Origin: a virus
DNA length: 51,262 nt
Virus record (IMG/VR): IMGVR_UViG_3300047476_000418
Coordinates: 1-51,262 of that record
Direction: 5' to 3' (one strand)
Shown here: positions 13,342 through 22,004 of the stretch, piece after piece
Numbering within the stretch: the stretch's first letter is position 1
Layout: each line of letters starts with the position of its first letter
Translations under genes and position numbers: made by a program
Notes under the pieces: generated by a model
What the model was told of the DNA's origin: nothing
Databases searched by the model: none
Seen by the model: only the letters and a program-made list of their open reading frames with translations

Positions 13342-13791
13342 TTATTTTGCAGAGGATGTAGGCCATGATTGAATTAACGTTCTGGCATCAAGGGCGTGAC
13401 CATCAGCTTTTCTCGCCATTGCTTCAAGAGCAATTGAACATTCTCCGAATACGGTTGTTGCGGTTGTGGCGTAGTCTCTAACGGAGGTGCAGGTAGAATC
13501 ATTGATGGCGGCACTATTACGGGTGTTGTAGTCCCGCACCCAATTAAGCTCAGACTGAGCAGCAGAGGCAGCAGCAGCGTTTTGTTGAGCTTTGACTTGT
13601 GCTTGTTGTAATGCTGCATCTTTTTTCCTTTGTAATTCTGTAGATTGATCCAAAACTTGTTGAGTAGCTGTAGCAAGTGCTTTGGAATGCTGTGCGTGGA
13701 TATCACTAATCATTGAATCCATACGCCAACCTTGTACAATAAAACCTGCAACAAAAGCTACTGCTGTCAACCCAATAGTGATATAATTCAT
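13342..13791 (-). CDS. Rz-like inner-membrane spanin (i-spanin)
   Basis: This encodes 149 residues with an AAGGAATAAT ribosome site. Residues 4-22 are an N-terminal transmembrane anchor (ITIGLTAVAFVAGFIVQGW); residues ~28-90 form a long Ala/Gln-rich helical region (LQRKKDAALQQAQVKAQQNA) typical of the periplasmic coiled coil of Rz; the C-terminus has two cysteines. It pairs with the outer-membrane lipoprotein encoded inside the same gene to fuse inner and outer membranes in the last step of lysis. This is direct evidence for a Gram-negative host. Confidence 0.85.
   Translation of the reverse strand: MNYITIGLTAVAFVAGFIVQGWRMDSMISDIHAQHSKALATATQQVLDQSTELQRKKDAALQQAQVKAQQNAAAASAAQSELNWVRDYNTRNSAAINDSTCTSVRDYATTATTVFGECSIALEAMARKADGHALDARTLIQSWPTSSAK
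13374..13619 (-). CDS. Rz1-like outer-membrane lipoprotein spanin, nested in Rz
   Basis: This encodes 81 residues in an alternative frame wholly inside the i-spanin gene. The start at 13619 is chosen because AAAGGAAAAAAG lies directly upstream; an ORF start further upstream would put ~29 residues before the signal. The sequence begins with a basic region, then a hydrophobic stretch and lipobox LSLIGC, so it should be processed and lipidated at that Cys. The mature part is proline-rich (VIVPPSMILPAPPLETTPQPQQ), as in Rz1. Full nesting of Rz1 within Rz is known from lambda. Confidence 0.85.
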   Translation of the reverse strand: MQHYNKHKSKLNKTLLLPLLLSLSLIGCGTTTPVIVPPSMILPAPPLETTPQPQQPYSENVQLLLKQWREKLMVTPLMPER

Positions 13792-13792
13792 A

Positions 13793-14134
13793 TTATTCCT
13801 TATTATTTTCTTTATTCATACCACCACGAATATAAGCTGTAGCTGCCATAAATGCAACAACAATAGTACCCATTGCAGCAGAAAATGTAGTAGCTAAACC
13901 CATTATAAGATTGACTTTTTCTGAACTAACAAAAGGTAGTGCCATAAATATAATAGTTAAAAATGGTAAAAATAAAGCAGCCCATGCCATCAAACGTTGT
14001 TGATCGGCAAGCTTATCCATGTTTTCGATTTGTAGCATTTTTTCGCTACGGTTTAATTCTTCATCAGATACTACACCATCATGATCTATATCAAATTCAT
14101 CATATTTAGAATCTATTTGTAATTTCTTTGACAT
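13793..14134 (-). CDS. EF-hand plus two-helix membrane protein, holin candidate
   Basis: This encodes 113 residues from ATG 14134 (AAGGTG upstream; an apparent earlier start would be TTG). Residues ~13-26, EFDIDHDGVVSDEEL, are a canonical EF-hand calcium loop with D, D, D, G, S and E at the ligand positions. Two transmembrane helices follow (~residues 50-70, AWAALFLPFLTIIFMAL; ~78-100, IMGLATTFSAAMGTIVVAFMAA), then a charged tail. The size, topology and position between the spanin and membrane genes suit a holin. An EF-hand on a holin-like protein suggests calcium sensing, which is inferred from the motif. Confidence 0.7.
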   Translation of the reverse strand: MSKKLQIDSKYDEFDIDHDGVVSDEELNRSEKMLQIENMDKLADQQRLMAWAALFLPFLTIIFMALPFVSSEKVNLIMGLATTFSAAMGTIVVAFMAATAYIRGGMNKENNKE

Positions 14135-14136
14135 AA

Positions 14137-14619
14137 TCAAACACCTTGCATTAATGAATATACACCCATGATCAATAAATAGAAAATATATAGAAGTATC
14201 CCTAATAACGAATACATGAAAACATTTTCAGCTACCTGTTTTTGATGTGCTTTTTGTAATTTTTCAGCTTTGATTCTTTCAACAGAAATCTTTCTGCGTT
14301 CTTCTATCATTTCTTTATATGCAGATTCACCGTATTGCATTTTTATCATCATCATTAATTCGTATTCTTGCTTAATGATTGCTCTACGTCTTACTAAATT
14401 ATCTAAAGCTTCTTGTTCAATTGAACCTTTGTGTAATAGTTTTTTAAATATAGAAGGTTTTGCTGCATGTTCTGCAGCTTCTTTTATATCTGAAGATGCT
14501 TTAAAAAATTTACCTAATGCGCCTGAAACTTCATGTAATTCTCTACCAACTTCAATACCTTGCTTGACTGCATTGTAGGCAGCGGTAGCCAACGCAAAGG
14601 CACTTACCGGATCAATCAT
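14137..14619 (-). CDS. Helical protein with C-terminal transmembrane segment
   Basis: This encodes 160 residues. The N-terminus (DPVSAFALATAAYNAVKQGIEVGRELHEVSGALGKF) is a helical segment frequently seen in hypothetical proteins of marine and freshwater phages near holins; the middle is highly charged and helical; residues ~133-155 (FMYSLLGILLYIFYLLIMGVY) form one transmembrane helix. The start overlaps the stop of the upstream gene by one base (TAATG), so translation is coupled. It could be a holin partner, antiholin or virion protein; the sequence does not decide. Confidence 0.65.
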   Translation of the reverse strand: MIDPVSAFALATAAYNAVKQGIEVGRELHEVSGALGKFFKASSDIKEAAEHAAKPSIFKKLLHKGSIEQEALDNLVRRRAIIKQEYELMMMIKMQYGESAYKEMIEERRKISVERIKAEKLQKAHQKQVAENVFMYSLLGILLYIFYLLIMGVYSLMQGV

Positions 14620-14846
14620 TACACACCTAGTATTAATTTTATAACGTTCGTTATTCCAATTGCTTGAGACAATACAACCAATACTGCACCAATGGCTAAA
14701 TATTTGATTTGATTTAATGTATTTTCAATACCAGATAATGAACTACGCAAATCAGCAGAAATATCCTGAAGTTTCTTTAGTTCATCAGCATGATCTTCTA
14801 CTTTTAATTCTAATTTAATTACTCGGTGTTCAATTTGTTCAGACAT
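14619..14846 (-). CDS. XhlA-like coiled-coil plus C-terminal membrane helix protein
   Basis: This encodes 75 residues. Residues 5-45 are a heptad-rich coiled coil (HRVIKLELKVEDHADELKKLQDISADL) and residues ~48-72 a hydrophobic helix (YLAIGAVLVVLSQAIGITNVIKLIL). This is the layout of haemolysin XhlA-type proteins that assist holins. It is the first gene after a promoter and hairpin, and heads the lysis cassette. A holin or holin-modulating role is likely but the three membrane genes in this cassette cannot be ranked from sequence. Confidence 0.65.
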   Translation of the reverse strand: MSEQIEHRVIKLELKVEDHADELKKLQDISADLRSSLSGIENTLNQIKYLAIGAVLVVLSQAIGITNVIKLILGV

Positions 14847-14888
14847 ACTACTACTTTCAACTTCAGATTAATAACTAGCGCAATAAAA

Positions 14889-14911
14889 TAGGCCACCCGA
14901 AGGTGACCTAA
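14889..14911 (-). terminator. Hairpin after the S74 tail fibre gene
   Basis: GGTCACC and GGTGGCC pair around TTCG (14891-14897 with 14902-14908) with a following TATTTTATT on the minus strand. It lies about 7 bases downstream of the predicted start of the promoter at 14922-14950, so it is either the fibre terminator or a 5' hairpin of the lysis transcript. Confidence 0.65.
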
Positions 14912-14921
14912 GTAATGACTT

Positions 14922-14950
14922 ATTATATCATTAGTATTGATGAAAATCAA
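14922..14950 (-). promoter_or_regulatory. Sigma-70 promoter for the lysis cassette
   Basis: On the minus strand TTGATT (complement of 14945-14950), 17-bp spacer, TATAAT (complement of 14922-14927). It overlaps the end of the upstream fibre gene and faces the holin-spanin-endolysin genes, allowing lysis genes to be transcribed apart from the structural genes. Confidence 0.8.
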
Positions 14951-15999
14951 GAGTTAATTTTAAGTTTAATTTCGTTAACTTCTTCTCTTAGTTCTTTAAT
15001 TGCTTCTACAATTAAGCCAGCAAGGTTACCGTATGCAACTGACATATATTCACCATTATGACCAAGTGCTTCAGGTAATACTTTTTGAATGTCCTGAGCA
15101 ATCAAACCAGTTTGTCTTTGTCCAGTATCAATACGAGTAAATACATAACCGGTTAAATCACACAGTTTATCTAATGCGTTATCAATTTGTTTAAGATCAG
15201 TTTTTAATCTGCGATCTGAATACGCAGTCATGTTACCTGCAGTAGTCAAGTCACCAGTAGATGGTTGAAAGTTAATCTTCGAACTAGAAACCTTTACGGG
15301 ATTCTGACCAGTAGTACCAGTACCCATGTATAAATAATGCGTTGCTGCACTATCTACATCATCTGTAACAGCTACGTTTGTAGTGTTTGTAGAATCAGTT
15401 GCTGTAGTTGCTGATGAAGCTGATCCTGTAATGCTGATAGACCATGTACCTGTTGCATTCGCACCGCTTGTACTTGGAGCACCAACTGTATTATAACTTA
15501 CAGTCAAAGAGGAACCACCGTTGAAGGATGAACCCGATACTCCACCAGTACCTGATGTATTAAAAGTTAATGAGCTATTAGTATTTACAGAAATAGCAGC
15601 GGAACCATCGAATGCTACACCGTTAATATTTCTAGCGGTAGCAAGTCTAGTAGCAGTACCTGCATTTCCTGCAATACCTCCATTAATCTTACTACCATCC
15701 AAAGATGTTAACCAAGTTGGATTAGAATATGAACCATTGGAGTAAAGACCGTTAGTTACTGTTCCAGCATTACCGGAAATACTAATTGCATAAGTTGCAG
15801 TTAGATCATTCCAAGCTGTTCCATTATATTTTTGCCACTTATTAGAAGAACTATTCCATCGAATAGTATTTGTTGGTACGTTTGTAGGAGTAGTAACAGC
15901 AGGATCAAAACCTGCTGATACATCATCCAAACGACCATCTAATTCCGCAACAAAGTTACTATAAGTACTTGTTAATGTTGGTTTTAAATGATCTGCCAT
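14947..15999 (-). CDS. Tail fibre with S74 intramolecular chaperone domain
   Basis: This encodes 350 residues from ATG 15999 (AAAGGATATTAATT upstream); the longer frame starts with a near-cognate codon. Residues ~20-230 are Ser/Thr/Asn/Gly-rich repeats (YNGTAWNDL, GNAGTVTNG, GNAGTATRLA) typical of trimeric fibres. The C-terminal ~90 residues carry YSDRRLKTDLKQI...GQRQTGLIAQDIQKVLPEAL, the Peptidase_S74 chaperone, with the S-D-x-R-x-K self-cleavage site. The chaperone guides trimer folding and is then released. It follows the tail-tip gene immediately, so it is probably the tail receptor fibre. Confidence 0.88.
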   Translation of the reverse strand: MADHLKPTLTSTYSNFVAELDGRLDDVSAGFDPAVTTPTNVPTNTIRWNSSSNKWQKYNGTAWNDLTATYAISISGNAGTVTNGLYSNGSYSNPTWLTSLDGSKINGGIAGNAGTATRLATARNINGVAFDGSAAISVNTNSSLTFNTSGTGGVSGSSFNGGSSLTVSYNTVGAPSTSGANATGTWSISITGSASSATTATDSTNTTNVAVTDDVDSAATHYLYMGTGTTGQNPVKVSSSKINFQPSTGDLTTAGNMTAYSDRRLKTDLKQIDNALDKLCDLTGYVFTRIDTGQRQTGLIAQDIQKVLPEALGHNGEYMSVAYGNLAGLIVEAIKELREEVNEIKLKINS

Positions 16000-16001
16000 A
16001 A

Positions 16002-19000
16002 TTAATATCCTTTGATTGACCAAGATACACTAGATGAAACTCGTGTACCAGAATTGTTAAATAAATATGCTCTGAAAGATTGTGGGTACATAGAAATGTC
16101 TCCACTAGTGTTAGCAGTAGTCATATTGACCGTAAAACTATTGGTTGTGTAACCAGTAATAGTATATATAGCAGAAATACCAGTTCCTGAAGATATAAAA
16201 AGTTTAACATCTTGACCAGTTATTAAACCATGATTAGTTATGTTTACTGTACAAACATTAGATGAAACTGAGTAAGTACCTGAAACAAAGTTATCTTTCA
16301 TATCATAAACACAAGAAATTGGTGTTGTACCTGAAGCAGATAATGTAATACTGGTAACGTCAATAAATTCTTTATTAAAGTTCACAATAGAACCCAATGT
16401 ATCACTTGCTGAAGCAGAAATACTACCTGCATCATTTTTAAGTTTTGCATCAAGTCTAACAGTTATATTTTCTACCGCATACAAACCAACAGAAGTTGGG
16501 TCTGAAACAATAATTCTAACTTTAACATATCTGAAATTTGTACCGAATAACTCTGTTACACCACTGTAATCTACATATGTAATATTATCTAATGACAAAC
16601 TGATTATATAGCTAATCACAGGTGATCCAATAACTACGTTACCTTTATAAGATAAAGTAATTCGACTTGAAATCAAAGGTTGACCAAAATCAAAAACTTC
16701 TTCGTAGTAACCAGATGCAGCAGAAGGTTGACAATATATTGGATAACCTGCACTAATCTGATCTTGTGGTGTTGACCAACTACGTGATGTAAAGTGATCT
16801 TGCCAAGTTTCAGTATTATTGATAGGTAATACAAGAGTTGTACCATCAAATTCTGCATTTGATTTTGTACCAGTAAAAGTACTGTTAAATTCACCGTTGA
16901 AAATAAAATCAGGAGGTTCAGAAACTACTGTTGTTACTGAAACTGGTGGGCTACCAATTCCTTCAGTATCAATACAAGATAACCAATAAGTATATTGACC
17001 ACCTTGAACTTCAGTAATAGTTGTGAACTCACCTTTCTTTTCACCAATATTAATCGCTGTTTCCCAAAACTCACCCTTCTTTAGAAGTACGTGGTCAATT
17101 GGAAGTGATGTTCTATCTGGTAAAGTCCAGTACAACATAACAGTATTATCAACAACTTGAGTTCTTAAATCAGTAGGTGAATTTGGAGCTAATTTAGAAA
17201 TTAACTCTGAATATCCACTTGATTTATTACCATGAATATCTACAGCTTTGATTGTAAAGATTCTATCACCAACCCAATCAGCAGGTAAGTTAACTGTGTT
17301 AGCTTTTACACTGATTGATGTACCATTGTAATTAACTTCATAATAAGCAATATTAAATTCAGAAGTAGTAACCTCTTGCCAAGAAAGAGAAACAGTTGCA
17401 CTTGTTAAAGCGGTATCTGAATAAGAATAAGCAATATCAGTAATATTTGGAATTGGTTGTGGTACATAAGAAACAACAGATGTTAACTGACTATAATTAC
17501 CAGAACTATCAATTGCACGAATGTAAAAAGTTACAGAACCATTTGAAACATATTTTGTAATGACTTTATTCGCATCACCATAAAAAATTAAATGAACATC
17601 ATTATTTCCCCAACCAAAATCTTCTGTTCTTACTTCATAAGTAAATGTATCTGGTTCAGGGTTATCTCTCCATGATAGTAACAATTGACCACTTGACTTA
17701 TCAGAAGTTACAGCGAACTCAGTAACCTGTGAAGGTGGGTTAGTTTTACCAACTACAGTATGATTACTGTATGATGACCACTCACTCAGTCTACCAGTAT
17801 TACTAATATAACGCATTCTGATTTTATATGTTTCACCTTGATTTACATCTGGAATTGTTACAGAACCTTTTTGATATGGAACAAAAATTGATCTTAAGTT
17901 AACATCAGAAGTAGATTCAGATAAATCATATTGTACTTCAACACTCTCTGTTGTAGTAGGTAATTGTGGCGCATTAAAGTATGTTACATTGATAGCATAT
18001 TTAAAAACACTCTTAGATACTCTTTCCATAACTGATTCATCACTGACAAATCCTGTTATCGTAGGAATCTTATTTTTATAGTTATCAATTTGAAGTAGAG
18101 GTGGTAATGTTATTTGTGATTCAAAAACAGTAGTTTCAGATAAAGATTGATATTGTGTAAAAATATTATAAGAATCAGTAACACCATAATCAACAAGTGT
18201 AATTCTTGCATTATTATTATTTGATGGCTCAATAGATAAAACAATCAAATCTTGAGATTCATTTTTATTTTGTCCATACAAGAATAAACAACTATTATTT
18301 GCTTCAGTTACTGTCAACGCACTATTAACTTTTATCTTTGAATAATAACCATCTTTCCAAGATACATAACCACTTACAGTTGTTTCAATAATATCTGGAC
18401 CATTTTCTGAATAATAAATATTATTATCATCAAATGATTCTGGAATAACTGTACTATCAATATTAATTGCACCGGTTATTTTTAGATTTAATGAATCACC
18501 TGCATTGAAAGGATGACCTGTATTATCAAAAGTTATTTTAGTAATACCATTTGTTCTTGAAAACTTGGTAACATTGGAAGACTCCACGATTGTTCTTAAA
18601 TTACTAGAACCATCTTCACCTCTAATACGAACTACATATGTAACCCCTGCTTGATATGGAACATCTTCATCTAATTCGAAAACATTTGAAGCTAATCTAT
18701 TTTTAATACGACCAGAACCCAATCCCCACATTGGTACATCATGCATCACCTTAACTCTATCACCACGATTGCATACAAGATACTCAATATCCGTATTTAA
18801 TGTATACAGTTCAGGACGGAGTTTCATTTGTGCCATATGCCATTTTGCATGATCAATGACTAATGATCTTTTAGTTACACCCGGAAGAGTAATACTTTCA
18901 AATAAACTAGCATTATTTTCATTTTTACCAATATCATATACAATAATTTCAGATTCCTGATAATCATAGTCTTGATCAAAGTAATTTATTCTTAAACCAT

Positions 19001-21107
19001 CTGGACGCTTTGGTAAAGCTTTTACACCTTCAAAACCCCAACTATTATGTGGAGTAAAATGCTGAATAACATTTGGTTTAATCTCGTCAATAACAACGGT
19101 CCATTTACCATCAACTAAAGCAGGACTTGCTCTACCAGCAGCACAAATATCACGAATAACTTCCAATACACTACGAGTTTGACCTAAAGTACTGTTGTAC
19201 TCAAAACCTCTCGCTGTACAGTAGTCATGAAAATACTGTAACTGAGTTAAATTAATTTGAGAAGCAGCATTAGTAACTCTACGAGGGTTAGCAGGATGTT
19301 CTAAAACATATCGCATTAAAGCAGCAGGATTACTTGTAGCACCATCAACCCAAGCTGAACCATTCCAAGTCTTACACCACGTTTGTACAACAGCACTAAC
19401 ACCCTGAATACTACCGTTCAACTGATCAGTAGCTTTAATTTTGAAAGCTGTTTTGGCAATTTTAGAACCAACAGGATCGACAGCAGGATGTGCATTGCGA
19501 AGGAAAGTTACGTTTTGTAAATTAGATGTAAAATAATATCTGCGATTCGAATTATCTTCAGTATTGTCTCCAGTTTCTCTACGGACTCGAATTATTAATT
19601 GATTTTCACTTACATGATATGTTTTAGTATTAGTAAAACCATCTTTTTTTGCAGTATCTCCACCAATTGTAAATACTTCTAATAAATTCCATGTTGCACC
19701 ATTATTATTAGAATACTCTACTCTAAATGTAACTGCCACAGGATACGAATTTCCCGCTGTATCACCTTTAACATCAATACGTCTTAAACCTTGTGGAAAA
19801 TGTAATGCAATTGTTACAGAGCTTACAGGTTCAACTGTTGCAGCTTCAAACCAAGGACCGGGAGTTACTGCAGTTTCTGGATTACCTTCACAAACTAATT
19901 CTACAGCAGTATTAACTTGAGTAATATCTTTACCATAAATTGCGTCAAAGTTTCTCTTGACGGTATCAGAAGGTTCAGTCTTACGATCTAATGTAACTTT
20001 AGTAACATTAGTGAAACTACTGAGTGGTACATCACCGATTTTATATGATGTATCATCAATGTTTAAAGGACCATAACCCCAAACCAATAACATTGACAGA
20101 TAACTATCACGTTCATTTTCATAAGTTAGAAAGTTATTAGAACCAAGTAAAGGAGTCATGCGTACTTTACCAAGTACAACAGGAATTGAACCGTAAGGAC
20201 TACCTCTGTTTGATCCACCATTGACCATTAGTTGACGTTCAGCAGAACCGGGATCATTACGTTCACCCATAACAGGTGGTCTAATTGGGGCGATTGCGTT
20301 AATCAGTGCAGAACCAACGAGCATTACACCAACTGTTGCAATACCATTTAAAACAGCAATACCAGTAGAACCCAATGCAGCAGCACCAGTGATACCTACC
20401 GTAGAAGCAATGAGTTCACCAGCAATAATAGGTGCAAAATATGCAACAGCAAGAAACGCAATTGCTCTGACTACACCACCTGTTGGTACGGCTCTGTACT
20501 CAATAACATCACCAGTATTGATAATTGTATTTGACCATTTTTCTTGAGCAATTACACGACCATTAATAATTATACTAATTCTACTTTTTAATTCTGGAGC
20601 AACATTATATTGTAAACTAATATCTTTAACTAAATCAGTTACGCTTGTACCGGGAACAATAGCTAATGTATATCTTTCAGTTTTTAAAGGATGTGGTGCT
20701 GTATTTAATATAGCAACATTTTTTTCAGAATATTTGAAAAAACCAACAATACGTTTTGACCACTTGTGAGCACTCAATGATTCAATTGCACTATCTTGAT
20801 TTTCACGAACATGGATAAAGTGCGTAGGACTGATAACTAGTCCAACGTGTGATTCTATACCCATGATTCTAAATAATACAATATCACCAACAGATGGAGA
20901 ATCTACAGATTCCCAACCTTCTTTATATTGTGCCAATAATTCTTGAATTCGATTGTTATCATCAGCATCATATTCTGAAGTAAAACTAGGTAGATCAATC
21001 TTATATTCATTCTTATAAATTAGACGCACAAGACCGTAGCAGTCTAACCCTGTAATATCCCTACCTTTTTCAGCATAAGGAATACCTACATATTTTTCAA
21101 AATTCAT
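16002..21107 (-). CDS. Tail tip protein: fused NlpC/P60 hydrolase (K), I-like and J-like domains
   Basis: This 1701-residue protein has AAAGGAATATAA before its start. Residues 1-~125 are an NlpC/P60 cysteine peptidase: LDCYGLV (C23), ESHVGLVIS (H87), FIHV (H99). Residues ~130-215 resemble the ubiquitin-like lambda I protein (GTSVTDLVKDISLQYN...INGRVI). From ~216, VRAIAFLAVAYFAPII...GVMLVGSALINAIAPIRPP and later FN3-type repeats (PPSQVTEF..., PNSPTDLRT...) match lambda J, the central tail tip and host-specificity protein. In lambda K, I and J are separate genes; here they form one polypeptide. It probably assembles the tail tip, with peptidoglycan cutting at entry. Confidence 0.88.
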   Translation of the reverse strand: MNFEKYVGIPYAEKGRDITGLDCYGLVRLIYKNEYKIDLPSFTSEYDADDNNRIQELLAQYKEGWESVDSPSVGDIVLFRIMGIESHVGLVISPTHFIHVRENQDSAIESLSAHKWSKRIVGFFKYSEKNVAILNTAPHPLKTERYTLAIVPGTSVTDLVKDISLQYNVAPELKSRISIIINGRVIAQEKWSNTIINTGDVIEYRAVPTGGVVRAIAFLAVAYFAPIIAGELIASTVGITGAAALGSTGIAVLNGIATVGVMLVGSALINAIAPIRPPVMGERNDPGSAERQLMVNGGSNRGSPYGSIPVVLGKVRMTPLLGSNNFLTYENERDSYLSMLLVWGYGPLNIDDTSYKIGDVPLSSFTNVTKVTLDRKTEPSDTVKRNFDAIYGKDITQVNTAVELVCEGNPETAVTPGPWFEAATVEPVSSVTIALHFPQGLRRIDVKGDTAGNSYPVAVTFRVEYSNNNGATWNLLEVFTIGGDTAKKDGFTNTKTYHVSENQLIIRVRRETGDNTEDNSNRRYYFTSNLQNVTFLRNAHPAVDPVGSKIAKTAFKIKATDQLNGSIQGVSAVVQTWCKTWNGSAWVDGATSNPAALMRYVLEHPANPRRVTNAASQINLTQLQYFHDYCTARGFEYNSTLGQTRSVLEVIRDICAAGRASPALVDGKWTVVIDEIKPNVIQHFTPHNSWGFEGVKALPKRPDGLRINYFDQDYDYQESEIIVYDIGKNENNASLFESITLPGVTKRSLVIDHAKWHMAQMKLRPELYTLNTDIEYLVCNRGDRVKVMHDVPMWGLGSGRIKNRLASNVFELDEDVPYQAGVTYVVRIRGEDGSSNLRTIVESSNVTKFSRTNGITKITFDNTGHPFNAGDSLNLKITGAINIDSTVIPESFDDNNIYYSENGPDIIETTVSGYVSWKDGYYSKIKVNSALTVTEANNSCLFLYGQNKNESQDLIVLSIEPSNNNNARITLVDYGVTDSYNIFTQYQSLSETTVFESQITLPPLLQIDNYKNKIPTITGFVSDESVMERVSKSVFKYAINVTYFNAPQLPTTTESVEVQYDLSESTSDVNLRSIFVPYQKGSVTIPDVNQGETYKIRMRYISNTGRLSEWSSYSNHTVVGKTNPPSQVTEFAVTSDKSSGQLLLSWRDNPEPDTFTYEVRTEDFGWGNNDVHLIFYGDANKVITKYVSNGSVTFYIRAIDSSGNYSQLTSVVSYVPQPIPNITDIAYSYSDTALTSATVSLSWQEVTTSEFNIAYYEVNYNGTSISVKANTVNLPADWVGDRIFTIKAVDIHGNKSSGYSELISKLAPNSPTDLRTQVVDNTVMLYWTLPDRTSLPIDHVLLKKGEFWETAINIGEKKGEFTTITEVQGGQYTYWLSCIDTEGIGSPPVSVTTVVSEPPDFIFNGEFNSTFTGTKSNAEFDGTTLVLPINNTETWQDHFTSRSWSTPQDQISAGYPIYCQPSAASGYYEEVFDFGQPLISSRITLSYKGNVVIGSPVISYIISLSLDNITYVDYSGVTELFGTNFRYVKVRIIVSDPTSVGLYAVENITVRLDAKLKNDAGSISASASDTLGSIVNFNKEFIDVTSITLSASGTTPISCVYDMKDNFVSGTYSVSSNVCTVNITNHGLITGQDVKLFISSGTGISAIYTITGYTTNSFTVNMTTANTSGDISMYPQSFRAYLFNNSGTRVSSSVSWSIKGY

Positions 21108-21117
21108 TTATATTCCT

Positions 21118-21639
21118 TTAAAACATTCCCGGAAAATATCTAGGAGTAAACGAGTGCATCGGGAAAGGTTCCCGTTCATAATCAATCATTGTTAAATCTG
21201 CAGAAACAGAATCAGCATTATAATTGAAAGCATTAATATAAAAATCAGAAAAAGATACTTCTATTACATCTGGAGTTTTACTAAGTACTAATTCTAATTT
21301 AATTCTAGGTGGTGCAGAAATTGTTCTAATGATTGGTGTAAGATATCTAGTAACGTCATGCATTACAATAGAACATCTTGGAGCTTGTGCTTCATCCTCT
21401 GAAGGTAATGATATTTCCATCGGAAGAAATGTATAGTCAAAACCATTACTTGTTACACCATATATGACTTCATCTGCATTTTCATAGATACGCTTAGTAA
21501 AACCATCTGCTAACCTAGCTATAACCTCTGATTCATTCAAAGGATTATAGATGGTTAGCAAGATGATTAAATCGTCATCAGCGTCTGGAGAAAATACTGC
21601 TTTTAAAGCATTTGGTGACATTGATGTTAAACGACTCAA
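21118..21639 (-). CDS. Minor tail protein, lambda L/DUF1833-like
   Basis: This encodes 173 residues. A TTG start at 21639 is chosen: GGAGGT lies 6 bases upstream and the codon overlaps the preceding TGA as TTGA, like the ATGA overlaps elsewhere. The protein then begins SRLTSMSPNALKAVF. The alternative first ATG is at 21621. The text LIILLTIYNP...EISLPSEDEAQAPRCSIVMHDV...DFYINAF resembles DUF1833 tail proteins, adjacent to the tail tip gene in many siphoviruses. It probably forms part of the tail-tip hub. Confidence 0.75.
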   Translation of the reverse strand: MSRLTSMSPNALKAVFSPDADDDLIILLTIYNPLNESEVIARLADGFTKRIYENADEVIYGVTSNGFDYTFLPMEISLPSEDEAQAPRCSIVMHDVTRYLTPIIRTISAPPRIKLELVLSKTPDVIEVSFSDFYINAFNYNADSVSADLTMIDYEREPFPMHSFTPRYFPGMF

Positions 21640-22001
21640 GGTAATACCTCCAATTGTAAAGACACTTGCCAATAATCAGGTAACAAATAACTTGTACTAT
21701 ACATAGCACCGTCACCTTGAGGTACAATCCTAACTTCAACAACCTGTAGTGTTCTAGGATGTGTGAAACCAAAACGAGCTGTACCACGTAATGTATCTTG
21801 GACAAAAGAACGTAGAAGTTCAACCTGCGCTGTGGACATATCGAATTGTACACTCAATGTGTCAGGACGCTGTGCTCTTCTACGTTGTTTTGCTGGACCA
21901 AGATCAGGTTGTGTACGAATAATCATAACACCTGTAGTCTCAGAATAATTACTTAGCGGTCTTTGTGGTAGCGATGTAGGCCATACATAGGAATACGCCA
22001 T
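21636..22001 (-). CDS. Minor tail protein (lambda M-like position)
   Basis: This encodes 121 residues, starting 3 bases after the tape measure stop behind AGGAGATAATTT. The beta-rich sequence (YVWPTSLPQRPLSNYSE...GTARFGFTHPRTLQVVEVRI...WQVSLQLEVLP) is of the type found between tape measure and L/J genes in lambda-like tails, where gpM initiates the tip. Assignment is by gene order and general character rather than a diagnostic motif. Coupled by overlap to the next gene. Confidence 0.7.
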   Translation of the reverse strand: MAYSYVWPTSLPQRPLSNYSETTGVMIIRTQPDLGPAKQRRRAQRPDTLSVQFDMSTAQVELLRSFVQDTLRGTARFGFTHPRTLQVVEVRIVPQGDGAMYSTSYLLPDYWQVSLQLEVLP

Positions 22002-22004
22002 AAA

